From assembly GCA_947396885.1 (NCBI GenBank), contig OX377206.1:49583631-49647630 (forward strand): 64,000 nt of DNA, read 5' to 3'. Made by a program: the position numbers and the translations under genes. The notes beneath the pieces were generated by a model. It searched no databases and was not told the origin of the DNA. It was given only the letters and a program-made list of their open reading frames with translations. Source of the stretch: Heligmosomoides polygyrus polygyrus. Taxonomy: Eukaryota; Nematoda; Chromadorea; Rhabditida; Heligmosomidae. This document shows positions 34,972-47,313 of this stretch, piece by piece; the first letter of the stretch is position 1, and the number at the start of each line of letters is the position of its first letter.

Positions 34972-36009
34972 GGTTGGGCTACGTTCCTAGCCTGGCCAGC
35001 CATACTCGAAGCCGGAATGCCTGGTGTGGTCCGCTCGCCCAGCGTTAGGTGCCGGCGAAGTCGACGACTGACGCTGGGTGAGGAATTATTACCAGATAGG
35101 TTGGGCTACGTTCCTAGCCTGGCCAGCCATACTCGAAGCCGGAATGCCTGGCCTAGCCCGCGAATCTGGTGGAGGAAGGACCAACAACTAGGTTGGGCTA
35201 CGTTCCTAGCGTGGCCAGCCATACTCGAAGCCGGAATGCCTGGTGTGGTCCGCACGTCCAGCGTTAGGTGCCGGCGAAGTCGACGACTGACGCTGGGTGA
35301 GAAAGGATCACCAGCTGGGTTGCGCTTCGTTGTTAGCGTGGCAAGCCATACCCTATTCCGGAATGCCTGGCCTAGCCCGCGACTCTGGTGGAGGAAGGAC
35401 CAACAACTAGGCTGGGCTATGTTCCTAGCGTGGACAGCCGTACTCGAAGCCGGAATGCCTGGTGTGGTCCGCTCGTCCAGCGTTAGGTGCCGGCGAAGTC
35501 GACGACTGACGCTGGGTGAGGAATTATAACCAGATAGGTTGGGCTACGTTCCTAGCGTGGCCAGACATACTCAAAGCCGGAATGCCTGGTCTAGCCCGCG
35601 ACTCTCGTGGAGGAAGGACCAACAACTAGGTTGGGCTACGTTCCTAGCGTGGCCAGCCATACTCGAAGCCGGAATGCCTGGTGTGGTCCGCTCGTCCAGC
35701 GTTAGGTGCCGGCGAAGTCGACGACTGACGCTGGGTGAGGAATTATTACCAGATAGGTTGGGCTACGTTCCTAGCCTGGCCAGCCATACTCGAAGCCGGA
35801 ATGCCTGGTGTGGTCCGCTCGCCCAGCGTTAGGTGCCGGCGAAGTCGACGACTGACGCTGGGTGAGGAATTATCACCAGATAGGTTGGGCTACGTTCCTA
35901 GCGTGGCCAGACATACTCAAAGCCGGAATGACTGGTGTGGTCCGCAGGTTCAGCCTCAGGGAGCTGCGAAGCCAACGACTGAGGCTGGGTGAGGAAATAT
36001 CACCAGATA
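34972..36009 (+). repeat. 1038-bp tandem duplication, copy 2
   Basis: This is the second copy of 33934-34971 with the same markers, including the chimeric unit at 35537-35628. It joins the 2203-bp repeat region at its right edge. Confidence 0.88.
35537..35628 (+). repeat. Chimeric 92-bp unit (F-type head, b tail), copy 2
   Basis: Identical arrangement to 34499-34590 at offset 1038, so the scar existed before the 1038-bp duplication. Confidence 0.88.
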
Positions 36010-36136
36010 GGTTGGGCTACGTTCCTAGCCTGGCCAGCCATACTCGAAGCCGGAATGCCTGGTGTGGTCCGCTCGCCCAGCGTTAGGTGCCGGCGAAGTC
36101 GACGACTGACGCTGGGTGAGGAATTATCACCAGATA

Positions 36137-38339
36137 GGTTGGGCTACGTTCCTAGCGTGGCCAGACATACTCAAAGCCGGAATGACTGGTGTGGTCCGCA
36201 GGTTCAGCCTCAGGGAGCTGCGAAGCCAACGACTGAGGCTGGGTGAGAAAGGATCACCAGCTGGGTTGCGCTTCGTTCTAAGCGTGGCCAGCCATACCCT
36301 ATGTCGGAATGCCTGGCCTAGCCCGCGACACTGGTGGAGGAAGGACCAACAACTAGGTTGGGCTACGTTCCTAGCGTGGCCAGCCATACTCGAAGCCGGA
36401 ATGACTGGTGTGGTCCGCAGGTTCAGCCTCAGGGAGCTGCGAAGCCAACGACTGAGGCTGGGTGAGGAATTATTACCAGATAGGTTGGGCTACGTTCCTA
36501 GCGTGGCCAGCCATACTCGAAGCCGGAATGACTGGCGTGGTCCGCAGGTCCAGCGTTAGGTGCCGGTGAAGTCGACGACTGACGCTGGGTGAGGAATTAT
36601 TACCAGATAAGTTGGGCTACGTTCCTAGCCTGGCCAGCCATACTCGAAGCCGGAATGCCTGGTGTGGTCCGCACGTCCAGCGTTAGGTGCCGGCGAAGTC
36701 GACGACTGACGCTGGGTGAGAAAGGATCACCAGCTGGGTTGCGCTTCGTTCTTAGCGTGGCAAGCTATACCCTATTCCGGAATGCCAGGCCTAGCCCGCA
36801 ACTCTGGTGGAGGAAGGACCAACAACTAGGTTGGGCTACGTTCCTAGCGTGGCCAGCCAAACTCGAAGCCGGAATGCCTGGTGTGGTCCGCACGTCCAGC
36901 GTTAGGTGCCGGCGAAGTCGACGACTGACGCTGGGTGAGAAAGGATCACCAGCTGGGTTGCGCTTCGTTCTTAGCGTGGCCAGCCATACCCTATTCCGGA
37001 ATGCCTGGCCTAGCCCGCGACTCTCGTGGAGGAAGGACCAACAACTAGGTTGGGCTACCTTCCTAGCGTGGCCAGCCATACTCGAAGCCGGAATGCCTGG
37101 TGTGGTCCGCTCGTCCAGCGTTAGGTGCCGGCGAAGTCGACGACTGACGCTGGGTGAGGAATTATTACCAGATAGGTTGGGCTACGTTCCTAGCGTGGCC
37201 AGTCATACTCGAAGCCGGAATGCCTGGCCTAGCCCGCGACTCTGGTGGAGGAAGGACCAACAACTAGGTTGGGCTACGTTCCTAGCGTGGCCAGCCATAC
37301 TCGAAGCCGGAATGACTGGCGTGGTCCGCAGGTCCAGCGTTAGGTGCCGGCGAGGTCGACGACTGACGCGGGGTGAGGAAGGATCATCAGCTCGGTTGCG
37401 CTACGTTCCTAGCGTGGCCAGCCATACCCTATTCCGGAATGCCTGGCCTAGCCCGCGACTCTGGTGGAGGAAGGACCAACAACTAGGCTGGGCTATGTTC
37501 CTAGCGTGGCCAGCCGTACTCGAAGCCGGAATGCCTGGTGTGGTCCGCTCGTCCAGCGTTAGGTGCCGGCGAAGTCGACGACTGACGCTGGGTGAGGAAT
37601 TATTACCAGATAGGTTGGGCTACGTTCCTAGCGTGGCCAGCCATACTCGAAGCCGGAATGACTGGCGTGGTCCGCAGGTTCAGTCTCAGGGAGCTGCGAA
37701 GCCAACGACTGAGGCTGGGTGAGGAAATATCACCAGATAGGTTGGGCTACGTTCCTAGCCTGGCCAGCCATACTCGAAGCCGGAATGCCTGGCCTAGCCC
37801 GCGACTCTCGTGGAGGAAGGACCAACAACTAGGTTGGGCTACGTTCCTAGCGTGGCCAGCCATACTCGAAGCCGGAATGCCTGGTGTGGTCCGCTCGTCC
37901 AGCGTTAGGTGCCGGCGAAGTCGACGACTGACGCTGGGTGAGGAATTATTACCAGATAGGTTGGGCTACGTTCCTAGCCTGGCCAGCCATACTCGAAGCC
38001 GGAATGCCTGGTGTGGTCCGCTCGCCCAGCGTTAGGTGCCGGCGAAGTCGACGACTGACGCTGGGTGAGGAATTATCACCAGATAGGTTGGGCTACGTTC
38101 CTAGCGTGGCCAGACATACTCAAAGCCGGAATGACTGGTGTGGTCCGCAGGTTCAGCCTCAGGGAGCTGCGAAGCCAACGACTGAGGCTGGGTGAGGAAA
38201 TATCACCAGATAGGTTGGGCTACGTTCCTAGCCTGGCCAGCCATACTCGAAGCCGGAATGCCTGGTGTGGTCCGCTCGCCCAGCGTTAGGTGCCGGCGAA
38301 GTCGACGACTGACGCTGGGTGAGGAATTATCACCAGATA
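36137..38339 (+). repeat. 2203-bp higher-order repeat, reference copy
   Basis: Units start at 36137 (F), 36264 (b), 36356 (F), 36483 (S), 36610 (S), 36737 (b), 36829 (S), 36956 (b), 37048 (S), 37175 (b), 37267 (S), 37394 (b), 37486 (S), 37613 (F), 37740 (b), 37832 (S), 37959 (S), 38086 (F) and 38213 (S). The sum 13x127 + 6x92 gives 2203 exactly. Each position has its own subtype marks, so the 19-unit block, not the single unit, is the recent unit of amplification. Confidence 0.93.
37175..37266 (+). repeat. Representative 92-bp monomer (b) with H1 head
   Basis: This b unit begins with the H1 head (ggttgggctacg, gtcatactcgaagcc) and switches at about position 50 to the b tail (cctagcccgcgactctgg). 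It shows that the b tail is not tied to one head, so exchange within the shared head has moved tails between unit classes. The tail variants ctctggtgg, ctctcgtgg and acactggtgg recur at fixed places in the higher-order repeats. Confidence 0.9.
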
Positions 38340-40542
38340 GGTTGGGCTACGTTCCTAGCGTGGCCAGACATACTCAAAGCCGGAATGACTGGTGTGGTCC
38401 GCAGGTTCAGCCTCAGGGAGCTGCGAAGCCAACGACTGAGGCTGGGTGAGAAAGGATCACCAGCTGGGTTGCGCTTCGTTCTAAGCGTGGCCAGCCATAC
38501 CCTATGTCGGAATGCCTGGCCTAGCCCGCGACACTGGTGGAGGAAGGACCAACAACTAGGTTGGGCTACGTTCCTAGCGTGGCCAGCCATACTCGAAGCC
38601 GGAATGACTGGTGTGGTCCGCAGGTTCAGCCTCAGGGAGCTGCGAAGCCAACGACTGAGGCTGGGTGAGGAATTATTACCAGATAGGTTGGGCTACGTTC
38701 CTAGCGTGGCCAGCCATACTCGAAGCCGGAATGACTGGCGTGGTCCGCAGGTCCAGCGTTAGGTGCCGGTGAAGTCGACGACTGACGCTGGGTGAGGAAT
38801 TATTACCAGATAAGTTGGGCTACGTTCCTAGCCTGGCCAGCCATACTCGAAGCCGGAATGCCTGGTGTGGTCCGCACGTCCAGCGTTAGGTGCCGGCGAA
38901 GTCGACGACTGACGCTGGGTGAGAAAGGATCACCAGCTGGGTTGCGCTTCGTTCTTAGCGTGGCAAGCTATACCCTATTCCGGAATGCCAGGCCTAGCCC
39001 GCAACTCTGGTGGAGGAAGGACCAACAACTAGGTTGGGCTACGTTCCTAGCGTGGCCAGCCAAACTCGAAGCCGGAATGCCTGGTGTGGTCCGCACGTCC
39101 AGCGTTAGGTGCCGGCGAAGTCGACGACTGACGCTGGGTGAGAAAGGATCACCAGCTGGGTTGCGCTTCGTTCTTAGCGTGGCCAGCCATACCCTATTCC
39201 GGAATGCCTGGCCTAGCCCGCGACTCTCGTGGAGGAAGGACCAACAACTAGGTTGGGCTACCTTCCTAGCGTGGCCAGCCATACTCGAAGCCGGAATGCC
39301 TGGTGTGGTCCGCTCGTCCAGCGTTAGGTGCCGGCGAAGTCGACGACTGACGCTGGGTGAGGAATTATTACCAGATAGGTTGGGCTACGTTCCTAGCGTG
39401 GCCAGTCATACTCGAAGCCGGAATGCCTGGCCTAGCCCGCGACTCTGGTGGAGGAAGGACCAACAACTAGGTTGGGCTACGTTCCTAGCGTGGCCAGCCA
39501 TACTCGAAGCCGGAATGACTGGCGTGGTCCGCAGGTCCAGCGTTAGGTGCCGGCGAGGTCGACGACTGACGCGGGGTGAGGAAGGATCATCAGCTCGGTT
39601 GCGCTACGTTCCTAGCGTGGCCAGCCATACCCTATTCCGGAATGCCTGGCCTAGCCCGCGACTCTGGTGGAGGAAGGACCAACAACTAGGCTGGGCTATG
39701 TTCCTAGCGTGGCCAGCCGTACTCGAAGCCGGAATGCCTGGTGTGGTCCGCTCGTCCAGCGTTAGGTGCCGGCGAAGTCGACGACTGACGCTGGGTGAGG
39801 AATTATTACCAGATAGGTTGGGCTACGTTCCTAGCGTGGCCAGCCATACTCGAAGCCGGAATGACTGGCGTGGTCCGCAGGTTCAGTCTCAGGGAGCTGC
39901 GAAGCCAACGACTGAGGCTGGGTGAGGAAATATCACCAGATAGGTTGGGCTACGTTCCTAGCCTGGCCAGCCATACTCGAAGCCGGAATGCCTGGCCTAG
40001 CCCGCGACTCTCGTGGAGGAAGGACCAACAACTAGGTTGGGCTACGTTCCTAGCGTGGCCAGCCATACTCGAAGCCGGAATGCCTGGTGTGGTCCGCTCG
40101 TCCAGCGTTAGGTGCCGGCGAAGTCGACGACTGACGCTGGGTGAGGAATTATTACCAGATAGGTTGGGCTACGTTCCTAGCCTGGCCAGCCATACTCGAA
40201 GCCGGAATGCCTGGTGTGGTCCGCTCGCCCAGCGTTAGGTGCCGGCGAAGTCGACGACTGACGCTGGGTGAGGAATTATCACCAGATAGGTTGGGCTACG
40301 TTCCTAGCGTGGCCAGACATACTCAAAGCCGGAATGACTGGTGTGGTCCGCAGGTTCAGCCTCAGGGAGCTGCGAAGCCAACGACTGAGGCTGGGTGAGG
40401 AAATATCACCAGATAGGTTGGGCTACGTTCCTAGCCTGGCCAGCCATACTCGAAGCCGGAATGCCTGGTGTGGTCCGCTCGCCCAGCGTTAGGTGCCGGC
40501 GAAGTCGACGACTGACGCTGGGTGAGGAATTATCACCAGATA
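38340..40542 (+). repeat. 2203-bp higher-order repeat, next tandem copy
   Basis: This directly follows the reference copy with the same 19-unit order. I saw no base difference from it in the rows compared, which suggests a very recent tandem duplication. Confidence 0.92.
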
Positions 40543-42872
40543 GGTTGGGCTACGTTCCTAGCGTGGCCAGACATACTCAAAGCCGGAATGACTGGTGTGG
40601 TCCGCAGGTTCAGCCTCAGGGAGCTGCGAAGCCAACGACTGAGGCTGGGTGAGAAAGGATCACCAGCTGGGTTGCGCTTCGTTCTAAGCGTGGCCAGCCA
40701 TACCCTATGTCGGAATGCCTGGCCTAGCCCGCGACACTGGTGGAGGAAGGACCAACAACTAGGTTGGGCTACGTTCCTAGCGTTGCCAGCCATACTCGAA
40801 GCCGGAATGACTGGTGTGGTCCGCAGGTTCAGCCTCAGGGAGCTGCGAAGCCAACGACTGAGGCTGGGTGAGGAATTATTACCAGATAGGTTGGGCTACG
40901 TTCCTAGCGTGGCCAGCCATACTCGAAGCCGGAATGACTGGCGTGGTCCGCAGGTCCAGCGTTAGGTGCCGGTGAAGTCGACGACTGACGCTGGGTGAGG
41001 AATTATTACCAGATAAGTTGGGCTACGTTCCTAGCCTGGCCAGCCATACTCGAAGCCGGAATGCCTGGTGTGGTCCGCACGTCCAGCGTTAGGTGCCGGC
41101 GAAGTCGACGACTGACGCTGGGTGAGAAAGGATCACCAGCTGGGTTGCGCTTCGTTCTTAGCGTGGCAAGCTATACCCTATTCCGGAATGCCAGGCCTAG
41201 CCCGCAACTCTGGTGGAGGAAGGACCAACAACTAGGTTGGGCTACGTTCCTAGCGTGGCCAGCCAAACTCGAAGCCGGAATGCCTGGTGTGGTCCGCACG
41301 TCCAGCGTTAGGTGCCGGCGAAGTCGACGACTGACGCTGGGTGAGAAAGGATCACCAGCTGGGTTGCGCTTCGTTCTTAGCGTGGCCAGCCATACCCTAT
41401 TCCGGAATGCCTGGCCTAGCCCGCGACTCTCGTGGAGGAAGGACCAACAACTAGGTTGGGCTACCTTCCTAGCGTGGCCAGCCATACTCGAAGCCGGAAT
41501 GCCTGGTGTGGTCCGCTCGTCCAGCGTTAGGTGCCGGCGAAGTCGACGACTGACGCTGGGTGAGGAATTATTACCAGATAGGTTGGGCTACGTTCCTAGC
41601 GTGGCCAGTCATACTCGAAGCCGGAATGCCTGGCCTAGCCCGCGACTCTGGTGGAGGAAGGACCAACAACTAGGTTGGGCTACGTTCCTAGCGTGGCCAG
41701 CCATACTCGAAGCCGGAATGACTGGCGTGGTCCGCAGGTCCAGCGTTAGGTGCCGGCGAGGTCGACGACTGACGCGGGGTGAGGAAGGATCATCAGCTCG
41801 GTTGCGCTACGTTCCTAGCGTGGCCAGCCATACCCTATTCCGGAATGCCTGGCCTAGCCCGCGACTCTGGTGGAGGAAGGACCAACAACTAGGCTGGGCT
41901 ATGTTCCTAGCGTGGCCAGCCGTACTCGAAGCCGGAATGCCTGGTGTGGTCCGCTCGTCCAGCGTTAGGTGCCGGCGAAGTCGACGACTGACGCTGGGTG
42001 AGGAATTATTACCAGATAGGTTGGGCTACGTTCCTAGCGTGGCCAGCCATACTCGAAGCCGGAATGACTGGCGTGGTCCGCAGGTTCAGTCTCAGGGAGC
42101 TGCGAAGCCAACGACTGAGGCTGGGTGAGGAAATATCACCAGATAGGTTGGGCTACGTTCCTAGCCTGGCCAGCCATACTCGAAGCCGGAATGCCTGGCC
42201 TAGCCCGCGACTCTCGTGGAGGAAGGACCAACAACTAGGTTGGGCTACGTTCCTAGCGTGGCCAGCCATACTCGAAGCCGGAATGCCTGGTGTGGTCCGC
42301 TCGTCCAGCGTTAGGTGCCGGCGAAGTCGACGACTGACGCTGGGTGAGGAATTATTACCAGATAGGTTGGGCTACGTTCCTAGCCTGGCCAGCCATACTC
42401 GAAGCCGGAATGCCTGGTGTGGTCCGCTCGCCCAGCGTTAGGTGCAGGCGAAGTCGACGACTGACGCTGGGTGAGGAATTATTACCAGATAGGTTGGGCT
42501 ACGTTCCTAGCCTGGCCAGCCATACTCGAAGCCGGAATGCCTGGTGTGGTCCGCTCGCCCAGCGTTAGGTGCCGGCGAAGTCGACGACTGAAGCTGGGTG
42601 AGGAATTATCACCAGATAGGTTGGGCTACGTTCCTAGCGTGGCCAGACATACTCAAAGCCGGAATGACTGGTGTGGTCCGCAGGTTCAGCCTCAGGGAGC
42701 TGCGAAGCCAACGACTGAGGCTGGGTGAGGAAATATCACCAGATAGGTTGGGCTACGTTCCTAGCCTGGCCAGCCATACTCGAAGCCGGAATGCCTGGTG
42801 TGGTCCGCTCGCCCAGCGTTAGGTGCCGGCGAAGTCGACGACTGACGCTGGGTGAGGAATTATCACCAGATA
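40543..42872 (+). repeat. 2203-bp higher-order repeat, expanded copy (2330 bp)
   Basis: It follows the same order but contains one additional 127-bp S unit near 42365-42618 (ctcgccc with tgcaggcgaag), giving 2330 bp. It carries a private G-to-T change at 40784 (gcgttgcc) that recurs at 54707 and 55964, so those later copies derive from this one or share its ancestor. Confidence 0.9.
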
Positions 42873-44510
42873 GGTTGGGCTACGTTCCTAGCGTGGCCAG
42901 ACATACTCAAAGCCGGAATGACTGGTGTGGTCCGCAGGTTCAGCCTCAGGGAGCTGCGAAGCCAACGACTGAGGCTGGGTGAGAAAGGATCACCAGCTGG
43001 GTTGCGCTTCGTTCTAAGCGTGGCCAGCCATACCCTATGTCGGAATGCCTGGCCTAGCCCGCGACACTGGTGGAGGAAGGACCAACAACTAGGTTGGGCT
43101 ACGTTCCTAGCGTGGCCAGCCATACTCGAAGCCGGAATGACTGGCGTGGTCCGCAGGTCCAGCGTTAGGTGCCGGTGAAGTCGACGACTGACGCTGGGTG
43201 AGGAATTATTACCAGATAAGTTGGGCTACGTTCCTAGCCTGGCCAGCCATACTCGAAGCCGGAATGCCTGGTGTGGTCCGCACGTCCAGCGTTAGGTGCC
43301 GGCGAAGTCGACGACTGACGCTGGGTGAGAAAGGATCACCAGCTGGGTTGCGCTTCGTTCTTAGCGTGGACAGCCATACCCTATTCCGGAATGCCTGGCC
43401 TAGCCTGCGACTCTCGTGGAGGAAGGACCAACAACTAGGTTGGGCTACGTTCCTAGCGTGGCCAGCCATACTCGAAGCCGGAATGCCTGGTGTGGTCCGC
43501 AGGTTCAGCCTCGGGGAGCTGCGAAGCCAACGACTGAGGCTGGGTGAGGAAATATCACCAGATAGGTTGGGCTACGTTCCTACCCTGACCAGCCATACTC
43601 GAAGCCGGAATGCCTGGTGTGGTCCGCACTTCCAGCGTGAGGTGCCGGTGAAGCCGACGAGTGACGCTGGGTGAGGAATTATTACCAGATAGGTTGGGCT
43701 ACGTTCCTAGCGTGGCCAGCCATACTCGAAGCCGGAATGACTGGCGTGGTCCGCAGGTCCAGCGTTAGGTGCCGGTGAAGTCGACGACTGACGCTGGGTG
43801 AGGAATTATTACCAGATAAGTTGGGCTACGTTCCTAGCCTGGCCAGCCATACTCGAAGCCGGAATGCCTGGTGTGGTCCGCACGTCCAGCGTTAGGTGCC
43901 GGCGAAGTCGACGACTGACGCTGGGTGAGAAAGGATCACCAGCTGGGTTGCGCTTCGTTCTTAGCGTGGCCAGCAATACCCTATTCCGGAATGCCAGGCC
44001 TAGCCCGCGACTCTGGTGGAGGAAGGACCAACAACTAGGTTGGGCTACGTTCCTAGCGTGGCCAGCCATACTCGAAGCCGGAATGCCTGGTGTGGTCCGC
44101 ACGTCCAGCGTTAGGTGCCGGCGAAGTCGACGACTGACGCTGGGTGAGAAAGGATCACCAGCTGGGTTGCGCTTCGTTCTTAGCGTGGCCAGCCATACCC
44201 TATTCCGGAATGCCTGGCCTAGCCCGCGACTCTCGTGGAGGAAGGACCAACAACTAGGTTGGGCTACCTTCCTAGCGTGGCCAGCCATACTCGAAGCCGG
44301 AATGCCTGGTGTGGTCCGCTCGTCCAGCGTTAGGTGCCGGCGAAGTCGACGACTGAGGCTGGGTGAGGAATTATTACCAGATAGGTTGGGCTACGTTCCT
44401 AGCCTGGCCAGCCATACTCGAAGCCGGAATGCCTGGTGTGGTCCGCTCGCCCAGCGTTAGGTGCCGGCGAAGTCGACGACTGACGCTGGGTGAGGAATTA
44501 TCACCAGATA
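42873..44510 (+). repeat. 1638-bp duplication at 43-45 kb, copy 1
   Basis: Fourteen units (ten of 127, four of 92) begin again at 44511. The segment holds the gtggacagcc b unit, the ctaccctgacc S unit and the cagcaataccc b unit. Confidence 0.87.
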
Positions 44511-45394
44511 GGTTGGGCTACGTTCCTAGCGTGGCCAGACATACTCAAAGCCGGAATGACTGGTGTGGTCCACAGGTTCAGCCTCAGGGAGCTGCGAAGC
44601 CAACGACTGAGGCTGGGTGAGAAAGGATCACCAGCTGGGTTGCGCTTCGTTCTAAGCGTGGCCAGCCATACCCTATGTCGGAATGCCTGGCCTAGCCCGC
44701 GACACTGGTGGAGGAAGGACCAACAACTAGGTTGGGCTACGTTCCTAGCGTGGCCAGCCATACTCGAAGCCGGAATGACTGGCGTGGTCCGCAGGTCCAG
44801 CGTTAGGTGCCGGTGAAGTCGACGACTGACGCTGGGTGAGGAATTATTACCAGATAAGTTGGGCTACGTTCCTAGCCTGGCCAGCCATACTCGAAGCCGG
44901 AATGCCTGGTGTGGTCCGCACGTCCAGCGTTAGGTGCCGGCGAAGTCGACGACTGACGCTGGGTGAGAAAGGATCACCAGCTGGGTTGCGCTTCGTTCTT
45001 AGCGTGGACAGCCATACCCTATTCCGGAATGCCTGGCCTAGCCTGCGACTCTCGTGGAGGAAGGACCAACAACTAGGTTGGGCTACGTTCCTAGCGTGGC
45101 CAGCCATACTCGAAGCCGGAATGCCTGGTGTGGTCCGCAGGTTCAGCCTCGGGGAGCTGCGAAGCCAACGACTGAGGCTGGGTGAGGAAATATCACCAGA
45201 TAGGTTGGGCTACGTTCCTACCCTGACCAGCCATACTCGAAGCCGGAATGCCTGGTGTGGTCCGCACTTCCAGCGTGAGGTGCCGGTGAAGCCGACGAGT
45301 GACGCTGGGTGAGGAATTATTACCAGATAGGTTGGGCTACGTTCCTAGCGTGGCCAGCCATACTCGAAGCCGGAATGACTGGCGTGGTCCGCAC
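44511..45394 (+). repeat. 1638-bp duplication at 43-45 kb, copy 2 (partial)
   Basis: It repeats the start of 42873-44510 until about 45394, where the tail changes from caggtcc to cacgtcc. It has a private G-to-A change at 44572 (gtccacagg) that copy 1 and the 49-kb relative lack. Confidence 0.87.
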
Positions 45395-47313
45395 GTCCAG
45401 CGTTAGGTGCCGGCGAAGTCGACGACTGACGCTGGGTGAGAAAGGATCACCAGCTGGGTTGCGCTACGTTCCTAGCCTGGCCAGCCATACTCGAAGCCGG
45501 AATGCCTGGCCTAGCCCGCGACTCTCGTGGAGGAAGGACCAACAACTAGGTTGGGCTACGTTCCTAGCGTGGCCAGCCATACTCGAAGCCGGAATGCCTG
45601 GTGTGGTCCGCACGTCCAGCGTTAGGTGCCGGCGAAGTCGACGACTGACGCTGGGTGAGAAAGGATCACCAGCTGGGTTGCGCTTCGTTCCTAGCCTGGC
45701 CAGCCATACTCGAAGCCGGAATGCCTGGTGTGGTCCGCACGTCCAGCGTTAGGTGCCGGCGAAGTCGACGACTGACGCTGGGTGAGAAAGGATCACCAGC
45801 TGGGTTGCGCTTCGTTCTTAGCGTGGCCAGCAATACCCTATTCCGGAATGCCAGGCCTAGCCCGCGACTCTGGTGGAGGAAGGACCAACAATTAGGTTGG
45901 GCTACGTTCCTAGCGTGGCCAGCCATACTCGAAACCGGAATGCCTGGTGTGGTCCGCACGTCCAGCGTTAGGTGCCGGCGAAGTCGACGACTGACGCTGG
46001 GTGAGAAAGGATCACCAGCTGGGTTGCGCTTCGTTCTTAGCGTGGCCAGCCATACCCTATTCCGGAATGCCTGGCCTAGCCCGCGACTCTCGTGGAGGAA
46101 GGACCAAAAACTAGGTTGGGCTACCTTCCTAGCGTGGCCAGCCATACTCGAAGCCGGAATGCCTGGTGTGGTCCGCTCGTCCAGCGTTAGGTGCCGGCGA
46201 AGTCGACGACTGAGGCTGGGTGAGGAATTATTACCAGATAGGTTGGGCTACGTTCCTAGCGTGGCCAGTCATACTCGAAGCCGGAATGACTGGCCTGGTC
46301 CGCAGGTCCAGCGTTAGGTGCCGGCGAAGTCGACGACTGACGCTGGGTGAGGAATTATAACCAGATAGGTTGGGCTACGTTCCTAGCGTGGCCAGACATA
46401 CTCAAAGCCGGAATGACTGGTGTGGTCCGCAGGTTCAGTCTCAGGGAGCTGCGAAGCCAACGACTGAGGCTGGGTGAGGAAATATCACCAGATAGGTTGG
46501 GCTACGTTCCTAGCCTGGCCAGCCATACTCGAAGCCGGAATGCCTGGCCTAGCCCGCGACTCTCGTGGAGGAAGGACCAACAACTAGGTTGGGCTACGTT
46601 CCTAGCGTGGCCAGCCATACTCGAAGCCGGAATGCCTGGTGTGGTCCGCACGTCCAGCGTTAGGTGCCGGCGAAGTCGACGACTGACGCTGGGTGAGGAA
46701 TTATTACCAGATAGGTTGGGCTACGTTCCTAGCGTGGCCAGTCATACTCGAAGCCGGAATGACTGGCCTGGTCCGCAGGTCCAGCGTTAGGTGCCGGCGA
46801 AGTCGACGACTGACGCTGGGTGAGGAATTATAACCAGATAGGTTGGGCTATGTTCCTAGCGTGGCCAGCCGTACTCGAAGCCGGAATGCCTGGTGTGGTC
46901 CGCTCGTCCAGCGTTAGGTGCCGGCGAAGTCGACGACTGACGCTGGGTGAGGAATTATTACCAGATAGGTTGGGCTACGTTCCTAGCGTGGCCAGCCATA
47001 CTCGAAGCCGGAATGACTGGCGTGGTCCGCAGGTTCAGTCTCAGGGAGCTGCGAAGCCAACGACTGAGGCTGGGTGAGGAAATATCACCAGATAGGTTGG
47101 GCTACGTTCCTAGCCTGGCCAGCCATACTCGAAGCCGGAATGCCTGGCCTAGCCCGCGACTCTCGTGGAGGAAGGACCAACAACTAGGTTGGGCTACGTT
47201 CCTAGCGTGGCCAGCCATACTCGAAGCCGGAATGCCTGGTGTGGTCCGCTCGTCCAGCGTTAGGTGCCGGCGAAGTCGACGACTGACGCTGGGTGAGGAA
47301 TTATTACCAGATA
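45395..47313 (+). repeat. Array segment with mixed junctions between the 4822-offset copies
   Basis: It contains the composite heads ggttgcgctacgttccta (near 45459) and ggttgcgcttcgttcctagc (near 45677), the cgaaaccgg change near 45932, aaggaccaaaaactagg near 46100 and two gactggcctggtcc S units near 46290 and 46765. The latter part matches the 2203-bp repeat around 39800-40250. It is satellite only. Confidence 0.8.

Larger units (their letters stand above)
42492..45650 (+). repeat. Block repeated at offset 4822 (copy 1)
   Basis: It matches about 47314-50472. The offset 4822 equals 30 units of 127 plus 11 of 92. Shared markers are gtggacagccataccc with gcctagcctgcgac, ctaccctgaccagcc, and gccagcaataccc. 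Within it lies the 1638-bp duplication. Confidence 0.86.
40475..46640 (+). repeat. 6.2-kb segmental duplication at offset 15180, left copy
   Basis: About 40475-46640 matches about 55655-61820 unit by unit. The offset 15180 is compatible with 92 units of 127 plus 38 of 92. Private marks shared with the right copy are T at 40784/55964 and A at 44572/59752. A difference is T at 41965 against A at 57145. Confidence 0.88.

Noticed and set aside
36137..40542. Assembly artefact duplicating the 2203-bp block
   Set aside because: Cannot be excluded from sequence alone for the two nearly identical copies, but other copies carry private bases (29938, 40784) and unit-sized differences, which supports real tandem copies.
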